A stretch of 36,581 bases of DNA from Thermoguttaceae bacterium (GCA_017447745.1 JAFSMW010000170.1:1-36581), one strand, 5' to 3'; positions 8,461 to 15,969 are shown, numbered from the stretch's first letter. The notes: generated by a model from the sequence alone, not told the origin. Translations and numbers: made by a program.

Positions 8461-9471
8461 ATGTTAACCCCGGAAATGATAAAAATGCTGACGATTACCT
8501 TTCAGGCGACTCTGGCGATCCTGATTGTAATTCTCATCGGCGCGTTTATGCGGCGCGTCAAGTGGCTCACGCCGGCGGCGGACAAGCCCTTGACCGACTT
8601 GACGATGAACGTTCTCTATCCGGCGGCGACGTTCATGTCGATTCGCGGGAACGAGAACCTCGCCAACCCGCTTTTCGCGCTGGAAGTCGTGGTTATCGGC
8701 TGGATTTCGATTGCCGTCGGAATGGTTGTCGCCCGGCTGTACGTTCGGTTTTTCAGCCCGCTGACCGGTCTGGAAAGCGACGCGCAAAAGCGGACGTTCA
8801 TAATGTGCAACTGTCTGTTCAATTACGGGTTTCTGCCCATTCCGCTCTGCTCGCTGCTCTTTGGCGCCAAGACGCTGGGCGTGCTGTTTGTATTCAACGT
8901 CGGGACGGTTATCGGCATGTGGACGATCGCCGTCGCCGCTTTGAGCAAAGACGCAGTCAAAGAGTCCATTCGCCAGCTGCGCGCCCCGGCGATGATCGGC
9001 GTGTACATCGCTCTGCTGTTTAACTATCTGCCGTGGTCGAACCAGCTGCCGGAATGTATCGAAACGTCAATGACGTGGCTTAACCAGAGCATGATTCCGC
9101 TGTCGCTGCTGCTGGTCGGCGGGATCATGTACGACGAGTTTCGACCTCGTGAATCCGGAGTTGCGGCGCCAACCGCTTCCAACTTGTCGGTCTGGAACTC
9201 ATTCAAACTGATTAACAGCACGATTTTGATTCGGCTTGTTCTTGTCCCGATTCTGTTTATCCTCTGGGCGAAGTACCTTACCAGTTCCGTAGACTTGCAG
9301 CGCATTCTAATCGTTCAGGCGGCGATGCCCTCGGCGATTATGTGCATTGTCTGGTCAAGACAGTTTAACGGCGACCCGCCCACCGCCTTGCGCTGCGTTA
9401 TCGTAACGAACCTGCTATCTATCCTCACGACGCTGTTCTGGATCCCGCTGGGGCTGCAGGTAATAGGGTAG
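8461..9471 (+). CDS. AEC (auxin efflux carrier) family permease
   Basis: A 336-residue inner-membrane protein with about ten predicted helices, the usual size and layout of the AEC/BART-superfamily carriers that move organic anions or amino-acid-like solutes. Recognisable features are the first helix TFQATLAILIVILIGAFMRR, a central cytoplasmic loop around residues 165-175 and 228-245, and the C-terminal half ILIVQAAMPSAIMCIVWSRQFNGDP, whose QAAMPSA motif is typical of the family. The start is uncertain: ATG 8461 has no Shine-Dalgarno, while ATG 8485 follows GGAA by ten bases and begins just before the first helix. It sits alone between two repeat regions. The substrate is unknown. Confidence 0.85.
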   Translation: MLTPEMIKMLTITFQATLAILIVILIGAFMRRVKWLTPAADKPLTDLTMNVLYPAATFMSIRGNENLANPLFALEVVVIGWISIAVGMVVARLYVRFFSPLTGLESDAQKRTFIMCNCLFNYGFLPIPLCSLLFGAKTLGVLFVFNVGTVIGMWTIAVAALSKDAVKESIRQLRAPAMIGVYIALLFNYLPWSNQLPECIETSMTWLNQSMIPLSLLLVGGIMYDEFRPRESGVAAPTASNLSVWNSFKLINSTILIRLVLVPILFILWAKYLTSSVDLQRILIVQAAMPSAIMCIVWSRQFNGDPPTALRCVIVTNLLSILTTLFWIPLGLQVIG

Positions 9472-9497
9472 CTGGTTTGACTCGATTTCGGTTGCAG

Positions 9498-9522
9498 TTA
9501 GGAGTGAGGAGTGAGGAGTTGA
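9498..9522 (+). repeat. 7-bp array (GAGTGAG) downstream of the AEC permease gene
   Basis: Three units beginning 27 bases after the permease stop codon, carrying TAG and TGA triplets in the gene's sense direction. Confidence 0.65.
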
Positions 9523-9600
9523 CGCTTCGCTCTCATCGTTGGTTATGAGCAGGTCAGTCCGGACACGGATTTTACGGATTAGACGGATTTTCGCCGATTG

Positions 9601-9686
9601 GCGGCGAGGCGCCGCTCCCGATCCGCGCTGCCGCGGTGCGAAGGCGCACACCCAGAAGCCAAAAATCGCTCCCGTTGGTCGATTGC
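9601..9686 (-). repeat. Dispersed element, copy 2 (inverted)
   Basis: Reverse-complement copy. Read on the minus strand it runs from AATCGACCAACGGGAGCG to GGGAGCGGCGCCTCGCCGC, with an extra GTGTGCGCCTTCGCACCGCG segment shared with the copy at 24975-25069. Confidence 0.7.
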
Positions 9687-9970
9687 TCGTTCCTTGCTAA
9701 AAATTTTTAAGCCGCAAAGAACGCAAAGAAATTTTTAAACCTTCGCGAACATCCTCTGCGTCTCCGCGTCTCCGCGTGAGATTATCCGGTCGCTTACGCA
9801 ACCCGGCGTGCCTTGTTTTTTTAAAACTTCGCGAACTTTGCGAACTTCGCGTGAGGCTTTCTGGGCGCTTACGCAACCCGCCTTGCCTTGTTTGTTAAAA
9901 CTTCGCGAACTTTGCGAACTCCGCGTGAGGTTTTCCGGGCGTCAACATTTTGTTCGCCGTTCCGGCGAAT

Positions 9971-10040
9971 GCGTAATTCCGCTCCCGATGGTCGCTCCAT
10001 TACCGCCTTCCATTTCTTTGCAAACTCCGCGTGAGGTTTT
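9971..10040 (+). repeat. 70-bp direct repeat, first copy
   Basis: Starts GCGTAATTCCGCTCCCGATG and ends CTCCGCGTGAGGTTTT. It is identical base for base to 10124-10193, 153 bases further on. It contains a copy of the 33-bp imperfect palindrome and part of a 9-bp tract. Confidence 0.85.
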
Positions 10041-10094
10041 AATGGGCGCTTACGGAACCCGGCTTGTTCGTCGTTACGTTCGCTTCGCTCACGC

Positions 10095-10114
10095 CCACGG
10101 GTTTACACCCGTGG
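10095..10114. repeat. Short hairpin (CCACGGGT/ACCCGTGG)
   Basis: Perfect 8-bp stem with a 4-base loop. An almost identical hairpin is at 16260-16281, also followed by GGCTCG(C/T)CTAAGCGTAAT and a 33-bp palindrome, so the two places share a composite module. Confidence 0.6.
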
Positions 10115-10123
10115 CTCGCCTAA

Positions 10124-10193
10124 GCGTAATTCCGCTCCCGATGGTCGCTCCATTACCGCCTTCCATTTCTTTGCAAACTCCGCGTGAGGTTTT
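10124..10193 (+). repeat. 70-bp direct repeat, second copy
   Basis: Identical to 9971-10040. The similarity continues for about 25 more bases (TGGGCGCTTACG-AACCCGGCT) with a few differences. Confidence 0.85.
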
Positions 10194-10221
10194 CTGGGCG
10201 CTTACGCAACCCGGCTCGTTT

Positions 10222-10275
10222 GCCTCTAGCCTACTCCTACTGCCTATTGCCTCTTGCCTACTGCCTACTGCCTAC
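10222..10275 (-). repeat. 7-bp array (GCCTACT), about eight units
   Basis: Seven-base units GCCTACT with variants such as GCCTATT and GCCTCTT. Same heptamer family as the arrays at 11507, 29766, 33306 and 34397. It lies about 190 bases before the DoxX-like gene in the orientation (CTACTGCC) seen before starts. Confidence 0.75.
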
Positions 10276-10310
10276 CCCCCATATTTTTCCTGATTTTTTC
10301 TTTCCCCCCC

Positions 10311-10370
10311 TTGCATGTTCTTATATTCTAATTAAAATGAATGTTAGTATAGATAATCTGTATATATAAT
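10311..10370 (+). promoter_or_regulatory. Promoter region of the DoxX-like gene
   Basis: AT-rich DNA with TTGCAT (10311-10316), 16 bases, TAAAAT (10333-10338), and further downstream a perfect TATAAT at 10365-10370 with no good -35. Which is used cannot be told. Confidence 0.35.
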
Positions 10371-10379
10371 GGATTCATA

Positions 10380-10440
10380 GAGAAGACGTCGGCGGGCGGC
10401 GGAACTGCGTTTCGCGATAACGTCTGGCGGTCGACTTCTC
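10380..10440 (+). promoter_or_regulatory. Structured leader before the DoxX-like gene
   Basis: GAGAAG (10380-10385) can pair with CTTCTC (10435-10440), extended past one mismatch by CG/CG. The enclosed bases are GC-rich and contain a smaller GCGTTTCGC hairpin. It matches no riboswitch class that I recognise. A possible 5' leader structure. Confidence 0.25.
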
Positions 10441-10462
10441 ATAAATTGCATCCCGCCCTCAA

Positions 10463-11509
10463 ATGTTTTTGAAAAGGAGGCCCACCCTGAAACGCAAATT
10501 TTATTCTATCGGCATGCTGACCGTGATTGCGTTGGTCGCGCTGCGATTGACAATCGGCTGGCATTTTTTCTATGAAGGCGTGTGGAAGGTCGCAAATTCA
10601 GATGAATTTTCCGCTCTCCCGTTTTTGAACCTCGCAAAAGGTCCCTTCGCTCCCATCTTTTATTCCATGACGCCGGATTTGGAAGGACGAATCCGGATGC
10701 AAATTGACGAAAAGTCAGGTACGATTCCTTGTGAAGCGTATAAACAGGCGTGGAAGGAACAGCGCGAGTACGTCGAAAAGAATTATAACCTGTCTGACAA
10801 ACAGAAGGAAGACATTGAAGTTATCTACAATCAGTATACCGATTCGTTGGATACATTCCTGGCAGCGAAATACGACGACGTCAAAGGCTATTTTAATTCT
10901 CTTGACCGCCTTAACAAAGATAAACGCAACGGCAACGACGGTCCGGAACAGTTCAAACGCCAATGGGACGAAATGATGAAGCTCCGCGGCGAAATGAACG
11001 GCTGGATTAACGCAATCGAAGGTCTTGGCGACGAAATGACCAAAGCATTCGAAGGCGTTCTGATTGAAGAAGACGCCTCGGCGAATCAGGTTCTCGAAGG
11101 AAAGCATCTTCCCAAAATCATTCCGACTACCGACCGTATGCCGTGGGGAATTACGTTCCCGTTTGCATCTTATACGGATTTTCTTAACTTTACTATTACG
11201 TGGGCTCTGACAGCCATCGGATTCTGCTTAATAACCGGATTCTGTACGCGTCTTGCCAATTTGGGCGGCGCTGCGTTCCTGTGCATGGTCTGTGCGACTC
11301 AGCCTGCTTGGCCAACCATTTACCCGTTTGATCCTCCAGTTTTGGGGCACGCTCTGATTGTTGACAAGAACTTTGTCGAAATGATCGCCATGCTTGCCTT
11401 GGCAACGTTGCCGGTCGGACGCTGGGCTGGTTTGGACTGGTTCGTTTGGAACTGGTTTGGCAAACCGATTCTCAACAAGTTTGGATTTACTCAGTGGACG
11501 GAAGAATAG
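10463..11509 (+). CDS. DoxX-like membrane protein with large extracytoplasmic insertion
   Basis: A 348-residue protein. The first helix (about 13-35, containing ALRLTIGWHFFYEGVWK) matches the start of DoxX-family proteins, small four-helix membrane proteins linked to quinone/redox functions. Instead of continuing directly, the chain has about 160 mostly polar, charged residues (about 50-225, helical with many Lys/Glu/Asp), then three more helices with DoxX-like ITGFCTRLANLGGAAFL and a closing Trp-rich segment (DWFVWNWFG). It directly precedes two Gfo/Idh/MocA oxidoreductase genes, which suggests a joint role. Start: ATG 10463 has no Shine-Dalgarno. An excellent AAGGAGG (10474-10480) lies six bases before an in-frame CTG (10487), which would shorten the protein by eight residues. 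The stop codon starts a 7-bp array. Confidence 0.75.
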   Translation: MFLKRRPTLKRKFYSIGMLTVIALVALRLTIGWHFFYEGVWKVANSDEFSALPFLNLAKGPFAPIFYSMTPDLEGRIRMQIDEKSGTIPCEAYKQAWKEQREYVEKNYNLSDKQKEDIEVIYNQYTDSLDTFLAAKYDDVKGYFNSLDRLNKDKRNGNDGPEQFKRQWDEMMKLRGEMNGWINAIEGLGDEMTKAFEGVLIEEDASANQVLEGKHLPKIIPTTDRMPWGITFPFASYTDFLNFTITWALTAIGFCLITGFCTRLANLGGAAFLCMVCATQPAWPTIYPFDPPVLGHALIVDKNFVEMIAMLALATLPVGRWAGLDWFVWNWFGKPILNKFGFTQWTEE

Positions 11510-11536
11510 GCAGTAGGCAAGAGGCAGTAGGCAGTA
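11507..11536 (+). repeat. 7-bp array (TAGGCAG) beginning at the DoxX-like stop codon
   Basis: The TAG stop codon is the first TAG of the array; four units follow, each with another TAG, so all three frames are closed within about 20 bases. Confidence 0.8.
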
Positions 11537-11545
11537 GAAGAGTTT

Positions 11546-11575
11546 CTCGCAACTCGCTACTCGCAACTCGCAACT
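11546..11575 (-). repeat. 7-bp array (CTCGCAA) before oxidoreductase A
   Basis: Four units CTCGCAA/CTCGCTA. An equivalent array stands at the same relative place before paralogue B (13478-13500) and before the lysA-type gene (23631-23660). Confidence 0.75.
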
Positions 11576-11609
11576 TAAAACAAATTACCAACAATCAACA
11601 ATTTACATT

Positions 11610-11615
11610 TATAAT
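11610..11615 (+). promoter_or_regulatory. TATAAT box directly before oxidoreductase A start
   Basis: A perfect -10 hexamer ends six bases before ATG 11622. If used, the transcript would begin at or next to the start codon (leaderless). No good -35 is seen at the usual distance. Paralogue B has TATAAC at nearly the same place. Confidence 0.3.
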
Positions 11616-11621
11616 ACAACC

Positions 11622-13328
11622 ATGAATTTAACACCGGAACAAATAGCGGCGGGTCAGAAAGCGTTTTGCGACTGTTCTCGTCGAGACTTTTTAAAAGCGG
11701 CTGGAGCGGCTGGCATTGTAGTCGGCGGCGCTTTGGGCGGTTTTTATTTCGGATACAGCGCCATTCACGGGTCGCCCGTTCGAGTTGGCGTTTTGGGAAC
11801 CGGAGATGAAGGCAACGTCCTTTTGGGAGCTATCAATCCTGAATACGTTCAGGTTGTTGCCATTGCAGACATTCGACCGTACAACATCTGGCGCGCTTTC
11901 TATGGCGATCACGATTCCGACGCAGCGTTGGCGGCTCGTAAGGGCTTGATGTCGGTTTACGGCTGGAAGACGGAAGACGAAGCTCTTCGACACGTTAAGG
12001 TTTATCAGGATTACAAAGACCTGCTCAAAGACGCCAAGAAACTTGGCATCGAAGCGGTTATTATTGCTCTTCCGCTGCACCTTCACGCCCCAGCGGCAAT
12101 TGCAGCTATGGAACTTGGCTTGCACGTCCTGACGGAAAAGCTTATGGCGCACTCTGTCTACGAATGCAAAGAAATGGCGCGGGCGGCTAAATTGGCGAAC
12201 GTTCATCTGGCGACCGGACATCAGCGTCATTACAACATTCTTTACGAAGAAGCGATGGACTCGATTCAGCGTGGAATTCTGGGCGATCTGCACTACATTC
12301 GCGCTCAGTGGCATCGCGGCAACATGCCTGGCGGAGACTCTTGGCAACAGCCCATGCCGGAAAACTTCAAGCCGAACGATCCGCAGGCGAAAAAGCTCGT
12401 TGCGAATTACAACAGCGCGAAAAACGCATTGGCGTCCGCTCGCGGTCCGGCGATTGAAAAAGCGCGCATTAAATTGCAACAAGCGGAATGGCGTCTTAAA
12501 GATGAAGGGGTTAACGCCTCTGCGTACGGCTATCAGACTCACGATCTCGTTCTGCGCGACGGAACTCCGTACCACTGCCCGCCGGGCGAAGAACTCATTC
12601 GCTGGCGTCTGTGGAAACGCACTGGCGGCGGTTTGATGGTTGAACTCGGCTCTCATCAGCTCGATGCAGCCAGCATCTTCATTTCCGCCATGCACGGCGG
12701 CGTAAAACAGCATCCGCTGTGCGTTGTCGCCTCCGGCTATCGCTCTATTTTTGACAACGACCGCGAAGCGGAAGACCACGTCATTTGTCAGTTTGAATAC
12801 CCGACCCCGGGCTACGATCCCAAAGACGACATCAAGTCCCGAAATCGCATCTCCGTTCAGTACTCCACCATTAACGGCAATGGATTCGGCGGATACGGCG
12901 AAATCGTCTACGGCACGAAGGGCACGCTCATTCTCGAACGCGAGCAGGAAGTTACGCTCTTGCGCGACGAGTCCGCAACGGCTGTCGGTTCCGGCGGCGG
13001 TTCCGGTCCGACGATGGACACGCAGGCGTCAGGCGCCAGCCAAAAGGCGGCAACGGCTGCTGGTCCGACTCGAAAAGTCAGCCGCGGCTATACGGAAGAA
13101 ATCGAACATTTCGCCTGGTGCATTCGCAACAATCCCGACGCTTCCAACCCGGACATTCACCCGCGCTGCACGCCGAAAGTCGCCATGGGCGACGCCTGTA
13201 TTGCTCTGGTTACCAATATGGCAGCCGAGCAGAGCAGCCGTATCGAGTTCAAAGAATCCTGGTTCGACCCAGAATCCGACGACACGCCCGAAGGCGTTAA
13301 GCCCGATTTGAGCCGGTACAAGGCGTAG
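11622..13328 (+). CDS. Tat-exported Gfo/Idh/MocA family oxidoreductase (paralogue A)
   Basis: A 568-residue member of the Gfo/Idh/MocA NAD(P)-dependent oxidoreductases, which act on sugars and cyclitols. The N-terminus has a twin-arginine motif SRRDFLK (19-25) and an Ala/Gly-rich hydrophobic stretch, predicting export of the folded enzyme with bound cofactor. The Rossmann fold begins VRVGVLGTGDEGN (53-65). The catalytic-domain motif TEKLMA (Glu172-Lys173) and GGGLMVELGSHQLDA (335-349) are present. A helical, charged insertion lies at about 250-320 and a Gly/Ser/Thr/Ala-rich loop at about 462-490, making the protein much longer than the common 330-450 residues. The neighbour B is a clear paralogue and DoxX lies upstream, possibly an electron acceptor partner. 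Start ATG 11622 in ACCATG context, no Shine-Dalgarno. Substrate unknown. Confidence 0.88.
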   Translation: MNLTPEQIAAGQKAFCDCSRRDFLKAAGAAGIVVGGALGGFYFGYSAIHGSPVRVGVLGTGDEGNVLLGAINPEYVQVVAIADIRPYNIWRAFYGDHDSDAALAARKGLMSVYGWKTEDEALRHVKVYQDYKDLLKDAKKLGIEAVIIALPLHLHAPAAIAAMELGLHVLTEKLMAHSVYECKEMARAAKLANVHLATGHQRHYNILYEEAMDSIQRGILGDLHYIRAQWHRGNMPGGDSWQQPMPENFKPNDPQAKKLVANYNSAKNALASARGPAIEKARIKLQQAEWRLKDEGVNASAYGYQTHDLVLRDGTPYHCPPGEELIRWRLWKRTGGGLMVELGSHQLDAASIFISAMHGGVKQHPLCVVASGYRSIFDNDREAEDHVICQFEYPTPGYDPKDDIKSRNRISVQYSTINGNGFGGYGEIVYGTKGTLILEREQEVTLLRDESATAVGSGGGSGPTMDTQASGASQKAATAAGPTRKVSRGYTEEIEHFAWCIRNNPDASNPDIHPRCTPKVAMGDACIALVTNMAAEQSSRIEFKESWFDPESDDTPEGVKPDLSRYKA

Positions 13329-13332
13329 GGGT

Positions 13333-13367
13333 TTAGAGTTAGGAATTAGGAGTGAGGAGTGAGGAGC
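13333..13367 (+). repeat. 7-bp array (GAGTTAG/GAGTGAG) after oxidoreductase A
   Basis: Five units beginning a few bases after the TAG stop codon, rich in TAG/TGA in the sense frame. A second short CGCAACT run follows at 13379-13396. Confidence 0.7.
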
Positions 13368-13396
13368 TAAAAACTTTTCGCAACTCGCAACTCGCT

Positions 13397-13453
13397 CCGT
13401 GGGTTAAAACCCACGGCTAGAAATATTGAACCGCTAAAGCGGTTCTAGCGGAA
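13397..13453 (+). repeat. Double-hairpin module, plus orientation
   Basis: Two perfect hairpins in 57 bases: CCGTGGGTT/AACCCACGG (13397-13416) and GAACCGC/GCGGTTC with loop TAAA (13428-13445), joined by CTAGAAATATT. An inverted copy with only three differences lies at 15913-15969, so oxidoreductase B is flanked by inverted repeats. Confidence 0.85.
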
Positions 13454-13477
13454 TCGCAAGCGTTGAAAATAATTTTT

Positions 13478-13500
13478 CTCGCAACTCGCAACTCGCAACT
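13478..13500 (-). repeat. 7-bp array (CTCGCAA) before oxidoreductase B
   Basis: Three perfect CTCGCAA units ending 42 bases before ATG. Placement mirrors the array before paralogue A. Confidence 0.75.
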
Positions 13501-13542
13501 TTCATTAACAAACAGTCAACAATTCACTATATAACATCAACC

Positions 13543-15387
13543 ATGAACTTAACTCCTGAACAAACTGATATTGGGAAGAAAAACTTCCTCGCCGCCATGG
13601 GGTCGACAGTAATGGCGTCTCCCATTGACGCGAACGCCTCGCACCGCGATTTCCTGCGTGGCGCGATTGAAAAGAATCTGGCTTCCAAAGCCGGGCTGGG
13701 CGGGTACTATTACGGATACTCCGAACCCGACCGACCGGTTCGCGTTGCCGTTTTGGGAACAGGCGACGAAGGCAACGTCCTTCTCGGCGCCATCAACCCC
13801 AAATTTATCGAAGTTGTCGCTATTGCCGACATACGTCCGTACAGCATTTCCCGCGCTTTCAACGGCGACATTCTGGGCGGAGAACTCGCTCAGAAATCCC
13901 GCCTTGGCTTGTGCCGCGTTTACGGCTGGAAAGACGAAACAGAAGCTCGCCAGCACGTTAAAGTCTTTGGCGACTACCGCGATCTGCTCAATGAAGCGAC
14001 TGTAAAAGAACTCGGCATTGAAGCGATTATTATCGGCTTGCCGCTGCACCTTCACGCTCCGGCAGCAATTGCCGCCATGCGATTGGGTCTTCACGTCTTG
14101 ACCGAAAAACTCATGGCTAAGACCGTTGGTCTGTGCAAGCTCATGGGTCGCGTTTCCGAAGAAACCAACAAACTCATGGCGACCGGACATCAGCGTCATT
14201 ACAACATCCTGTACGAAAACGCATTCCACGCTATTCAACAGGGGTTGCTGGGCGACTTGCATTATATTCGCGCTCAGTGGCATCGCGCCAACCTGCCAAC
14301 AAAAGATTCCTGGCAGCCGCCGATTCCGAAATGGATTATTGACGACAAGAAGGGCAGATTCACCGATACCGACCGGAAACTGTACTCCGGTCTGGAAAAA
14401 CAGCTGAGAAGTTTTGAAGCCAAACTCAAAGCTCTTCAAAAGGCGAATTCTCCAGAAGCCGAACTTTGGGCAAGGAAAGTCGAACAGCTCAAAGCCAAAA
14501 TGAACGACGAAGTCGCGCAGGAAATCATCAGAAAGGCTGGCTTCGAACCTCAAAAAGTCGTTGGAGCAGACGGAACTGTTTTCTATTCCGCCCCGGCGGC
14601 AGAAGCGATGATTCGTTGGCGTTTGTGGAACGCGTACGGCGGTGGTTTGATGGTTGAACTCGGTTCGCACCAGCTGGACGCAGCCGGCATTTTCATTTCC
14701 GCCATGCACGGCGGCGTCAAGCAGATGCCGATTTCCGTCAGCGCTACCAGCAACCGTCCGATTTTCCCGCCAGATCGCGACATCGACGACCATATCGAGT
14801 GCATTTTCGAGTTCCCCGCGCCGGGTTACGATCCCAATTCGGAAGAAGGACGCCGTCGCAAGATCGCCGTCAGCTATTCCGCTATCAACGGCAACGACTT
14901 CGGCGGATATGGCGAAACCGTATTCGGCACCAGCGGCACGATGCAGATCAACCGCGAGTCCGACGTTTTGCTCTGGCAAACTCATAACGTGTCCGATTAC
15001 TGCAGCGTTGTCAGAGTTGATCAGGCGAAGGAAAAGAACGCGTTCAAAAAGAAGTATCCATGCACTCTCAACGTTACAGACAAACTGGACGAACTGAGCT
15101 ATTCCTACGGCGTTCAGGCGTTCCAGAACGTCAGCCGCGGCTATACAGAAGAACTGGAACACTGGGCATGGCTGATTCGCAACATTGACAAGGCGGACGA
15201 CAAGAAAGCCGCGTATCAGGACAATCAGCCGCACTGCAAACCGGTGGTTGCCATGTCCGACGCGATTCTGTCTCTGGTTACCAACATTGCCGCCAAAAAG
15301 CACGAGCAGATCAAATTCCAGCCGGAATGGTTTGACATCCATTCAGACGCCACGCCGGACGGAAGCAAAGTCGAACTGCCGCAGTAA
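13543..15387 (+). CDS. Gfo/Idh/MocA family oxidoreductase without intact Tat signal (paralogue B)
   Basis: A 614-residue paralogue of the preceding gene, alike over its whole length: the same MNLTPEQ start, VRVAVLGTGDEGN Rossmann motif (66-78), TEKLMA, TGHQRHYNILYE and GGGLMVELGSHQLDA. It differs in two places. At the N-terminus the twin-arginine motif has become SHRDFLR (33-39), and the following segment is charged and not a hydrophobic signal core, so independent Tat export is doubtful. The helical insertion after the Rossmann domain is longer and strongly charged (coiled-coil-like, about 270-325). It may stay in the cytoplasm, or travel out bound to A. Start ATG 13543 in ACCATG context. 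A terminator follows 55 bases after the stop. Substrate unknown. Confidence 0.87.
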   Translation: MNLTPEQTDIGKKNFLAAMGSTVMASPIDANASHRDFLRGAIEKNLASKAGLGGYYYGYSEPDRPVRVAVLGTGDEGNVLLGAINPKFIEVVAIADIRPYSISRAFNGDILGGELAQKSRLGLCRVYGWKDETEARQHVKVFGDYRDLLNEATVKELGIEAIIIGLPLHLHAPAAIAAMRLGLHVLTEKLMAKTVGLCKLMGRVSEETNKLMATGHQRHYNILYENAFHAIQQGLLGDLHYIRAQWHRANLPTKDSWQPPIPKWIIDDKKGRFTDTDRKLYSGLEKQLRSFEAKLKALQKANSPEAELWARKVEQLKAKMNDEVAQEIIRKAGFEPQKVVGADGTVFYSAPAAEAMIRWRLWNAYGGGLMVELGSHQLDAAGIFISAMHGGVKQMPISVSATSNRPIFPPDRDIDDHIECIFEFPAPGYDPNSEEGRRRKIAVSYSAINGNDFGGYGETVFGTSGTMQINRESDVLLWQTHNVSDYCSVVRVDQAKEKNAFKKKYPCTLNVTDKLDELSYSYGVQAFQNVSRGYTEELEHWAWLIRNIDKADDKKAAYQDNQPHCKPVVAMSDAILSLVTNIAAKKHEQIKFQPEWFDIHSDATPDGSKVELPQ

Positions 15388-15441
15388 CAATCCACGTCGT
15401 TTCAGGGGTCGTTCTTCTCGTTACTGGGAAGAGCGATAATC

Positions 15442-15479
15442 AGGAACGAGGAATCCTCGCGATTCTTCGTTCCTTTTTT
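15442..15479 (+). terminator. Intrinsic terminator after oxidoreductase B
   Basis: A 13-bp stem (AGGAACGAGGAAT/ATTCTTCGTTCCT, one G-U pair) with a 6-7 base loop, directly followed by a T-run. Strong rho-independent terminator ending the DoxX-oxidoreductase cluster. Confidence 0.85.
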
Positions 15480-15912
15480 AATGTCTCGTGGTTATGGACA
15501 GATCAACTAGCTCACGGATTTAGGCGAGCCGGGGTGCGTAAGCCCCCGGGAAAATACGGATATGCGCGGATTAGTTTTAAAAATGAAAGGCGGTAATGAA
15601 GTGAGCGAAGCGAACGGAATTACGCAGTTCGCCGAAGGCGAACCAAAACGTCGGAGTGTGCAAAACAATTCGCCGCAGCCGAAAACCATTCTGGATCGCG
15701 GACGTAAGTCCGCTGAAGAATCCTCACGCAAAGTTCGCGAAGTCCGCAAAGAAGTTTTTAATCACATAGAACACAAAGAACACAAAGAAATGAAAGGCAG
15801 TAACGGAGCGACCATCGGGAGCGTAGTTACGCTTTATTCGAAGCGTGAAATACCGTATTCTCACGCAAAGTTCGCGATAGCCCGCCAAATTAATTAAAAC
15901 GGACGCGAAGCG

Positions 15913-15969
15913 TTCCGTTAGAACCGCATTAGCGGTTCAATATTTCTAGCCGTGGGTTTTAACTCACGG
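15913..15969 (-). repeat. Double-hairpin module, inverted copy
   Basis: Reverse complement of 13397-13453 with three differences in 57 bases. Two of the changes lie in or next to loops and one gives a mismatch in the outer part of a stem. Confidence 0.85.

Larger units (their letters stand above)
9472..10462. other. Gene-free repeat region upstream of the DoxX-like gene
   Basis: About one kilobase without a credible gene. From left to right it holds a 7-bp GAGTGAG array, a 9-bp ACGGATTTT tract (9565-9591), an inverted dispersed element, a CGCAAAGAA-type 9-bp tract (about 9714-9732), two imperfect copies of a 75-80 bp unit (about 9791-9867 and 9868-9941, each running from CTTACGCAACCCG to a GCGAACTTTGCGAACT block), two identical 70-bp repeats, a hairpin (10095-10114), a 7-bp GCCTACT array, then AT-rich promoter-like DNA and a structured leader. 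An open frame at 9808-10293 merely translates these repeats. Confidence 0.7.

Noticed and set aside
8190..8462. 90-codon minus-strand frame
   Set aside because: Runs through the terminator, a 9-bp tract and a dispersed element; looks like translated repeats.
9808..10293. 161-codon plus-strand open frame
   Set aside because: It translates the 70-bp and 75-80 bp repeats, giving a protein with the same phrase repeated; no domain or start signal.
11691..12779. 362-codon frame antisense to oxidoreductase A
   Set aside because: Same explanation as for the antisense frame of paralogue B.
13549..15342. 597-codon frame antisense to oxidoreductase B
   Set aside because: Mirror of a strongly codon-biased gene. 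The sense frame has clear family motifs; the antisense product has none.
15562..15897. 111-codon plus-strand open frame
   Set aside because: Made entirely of 33-bp palindromes and 9-bp tracts; no family resemblance.
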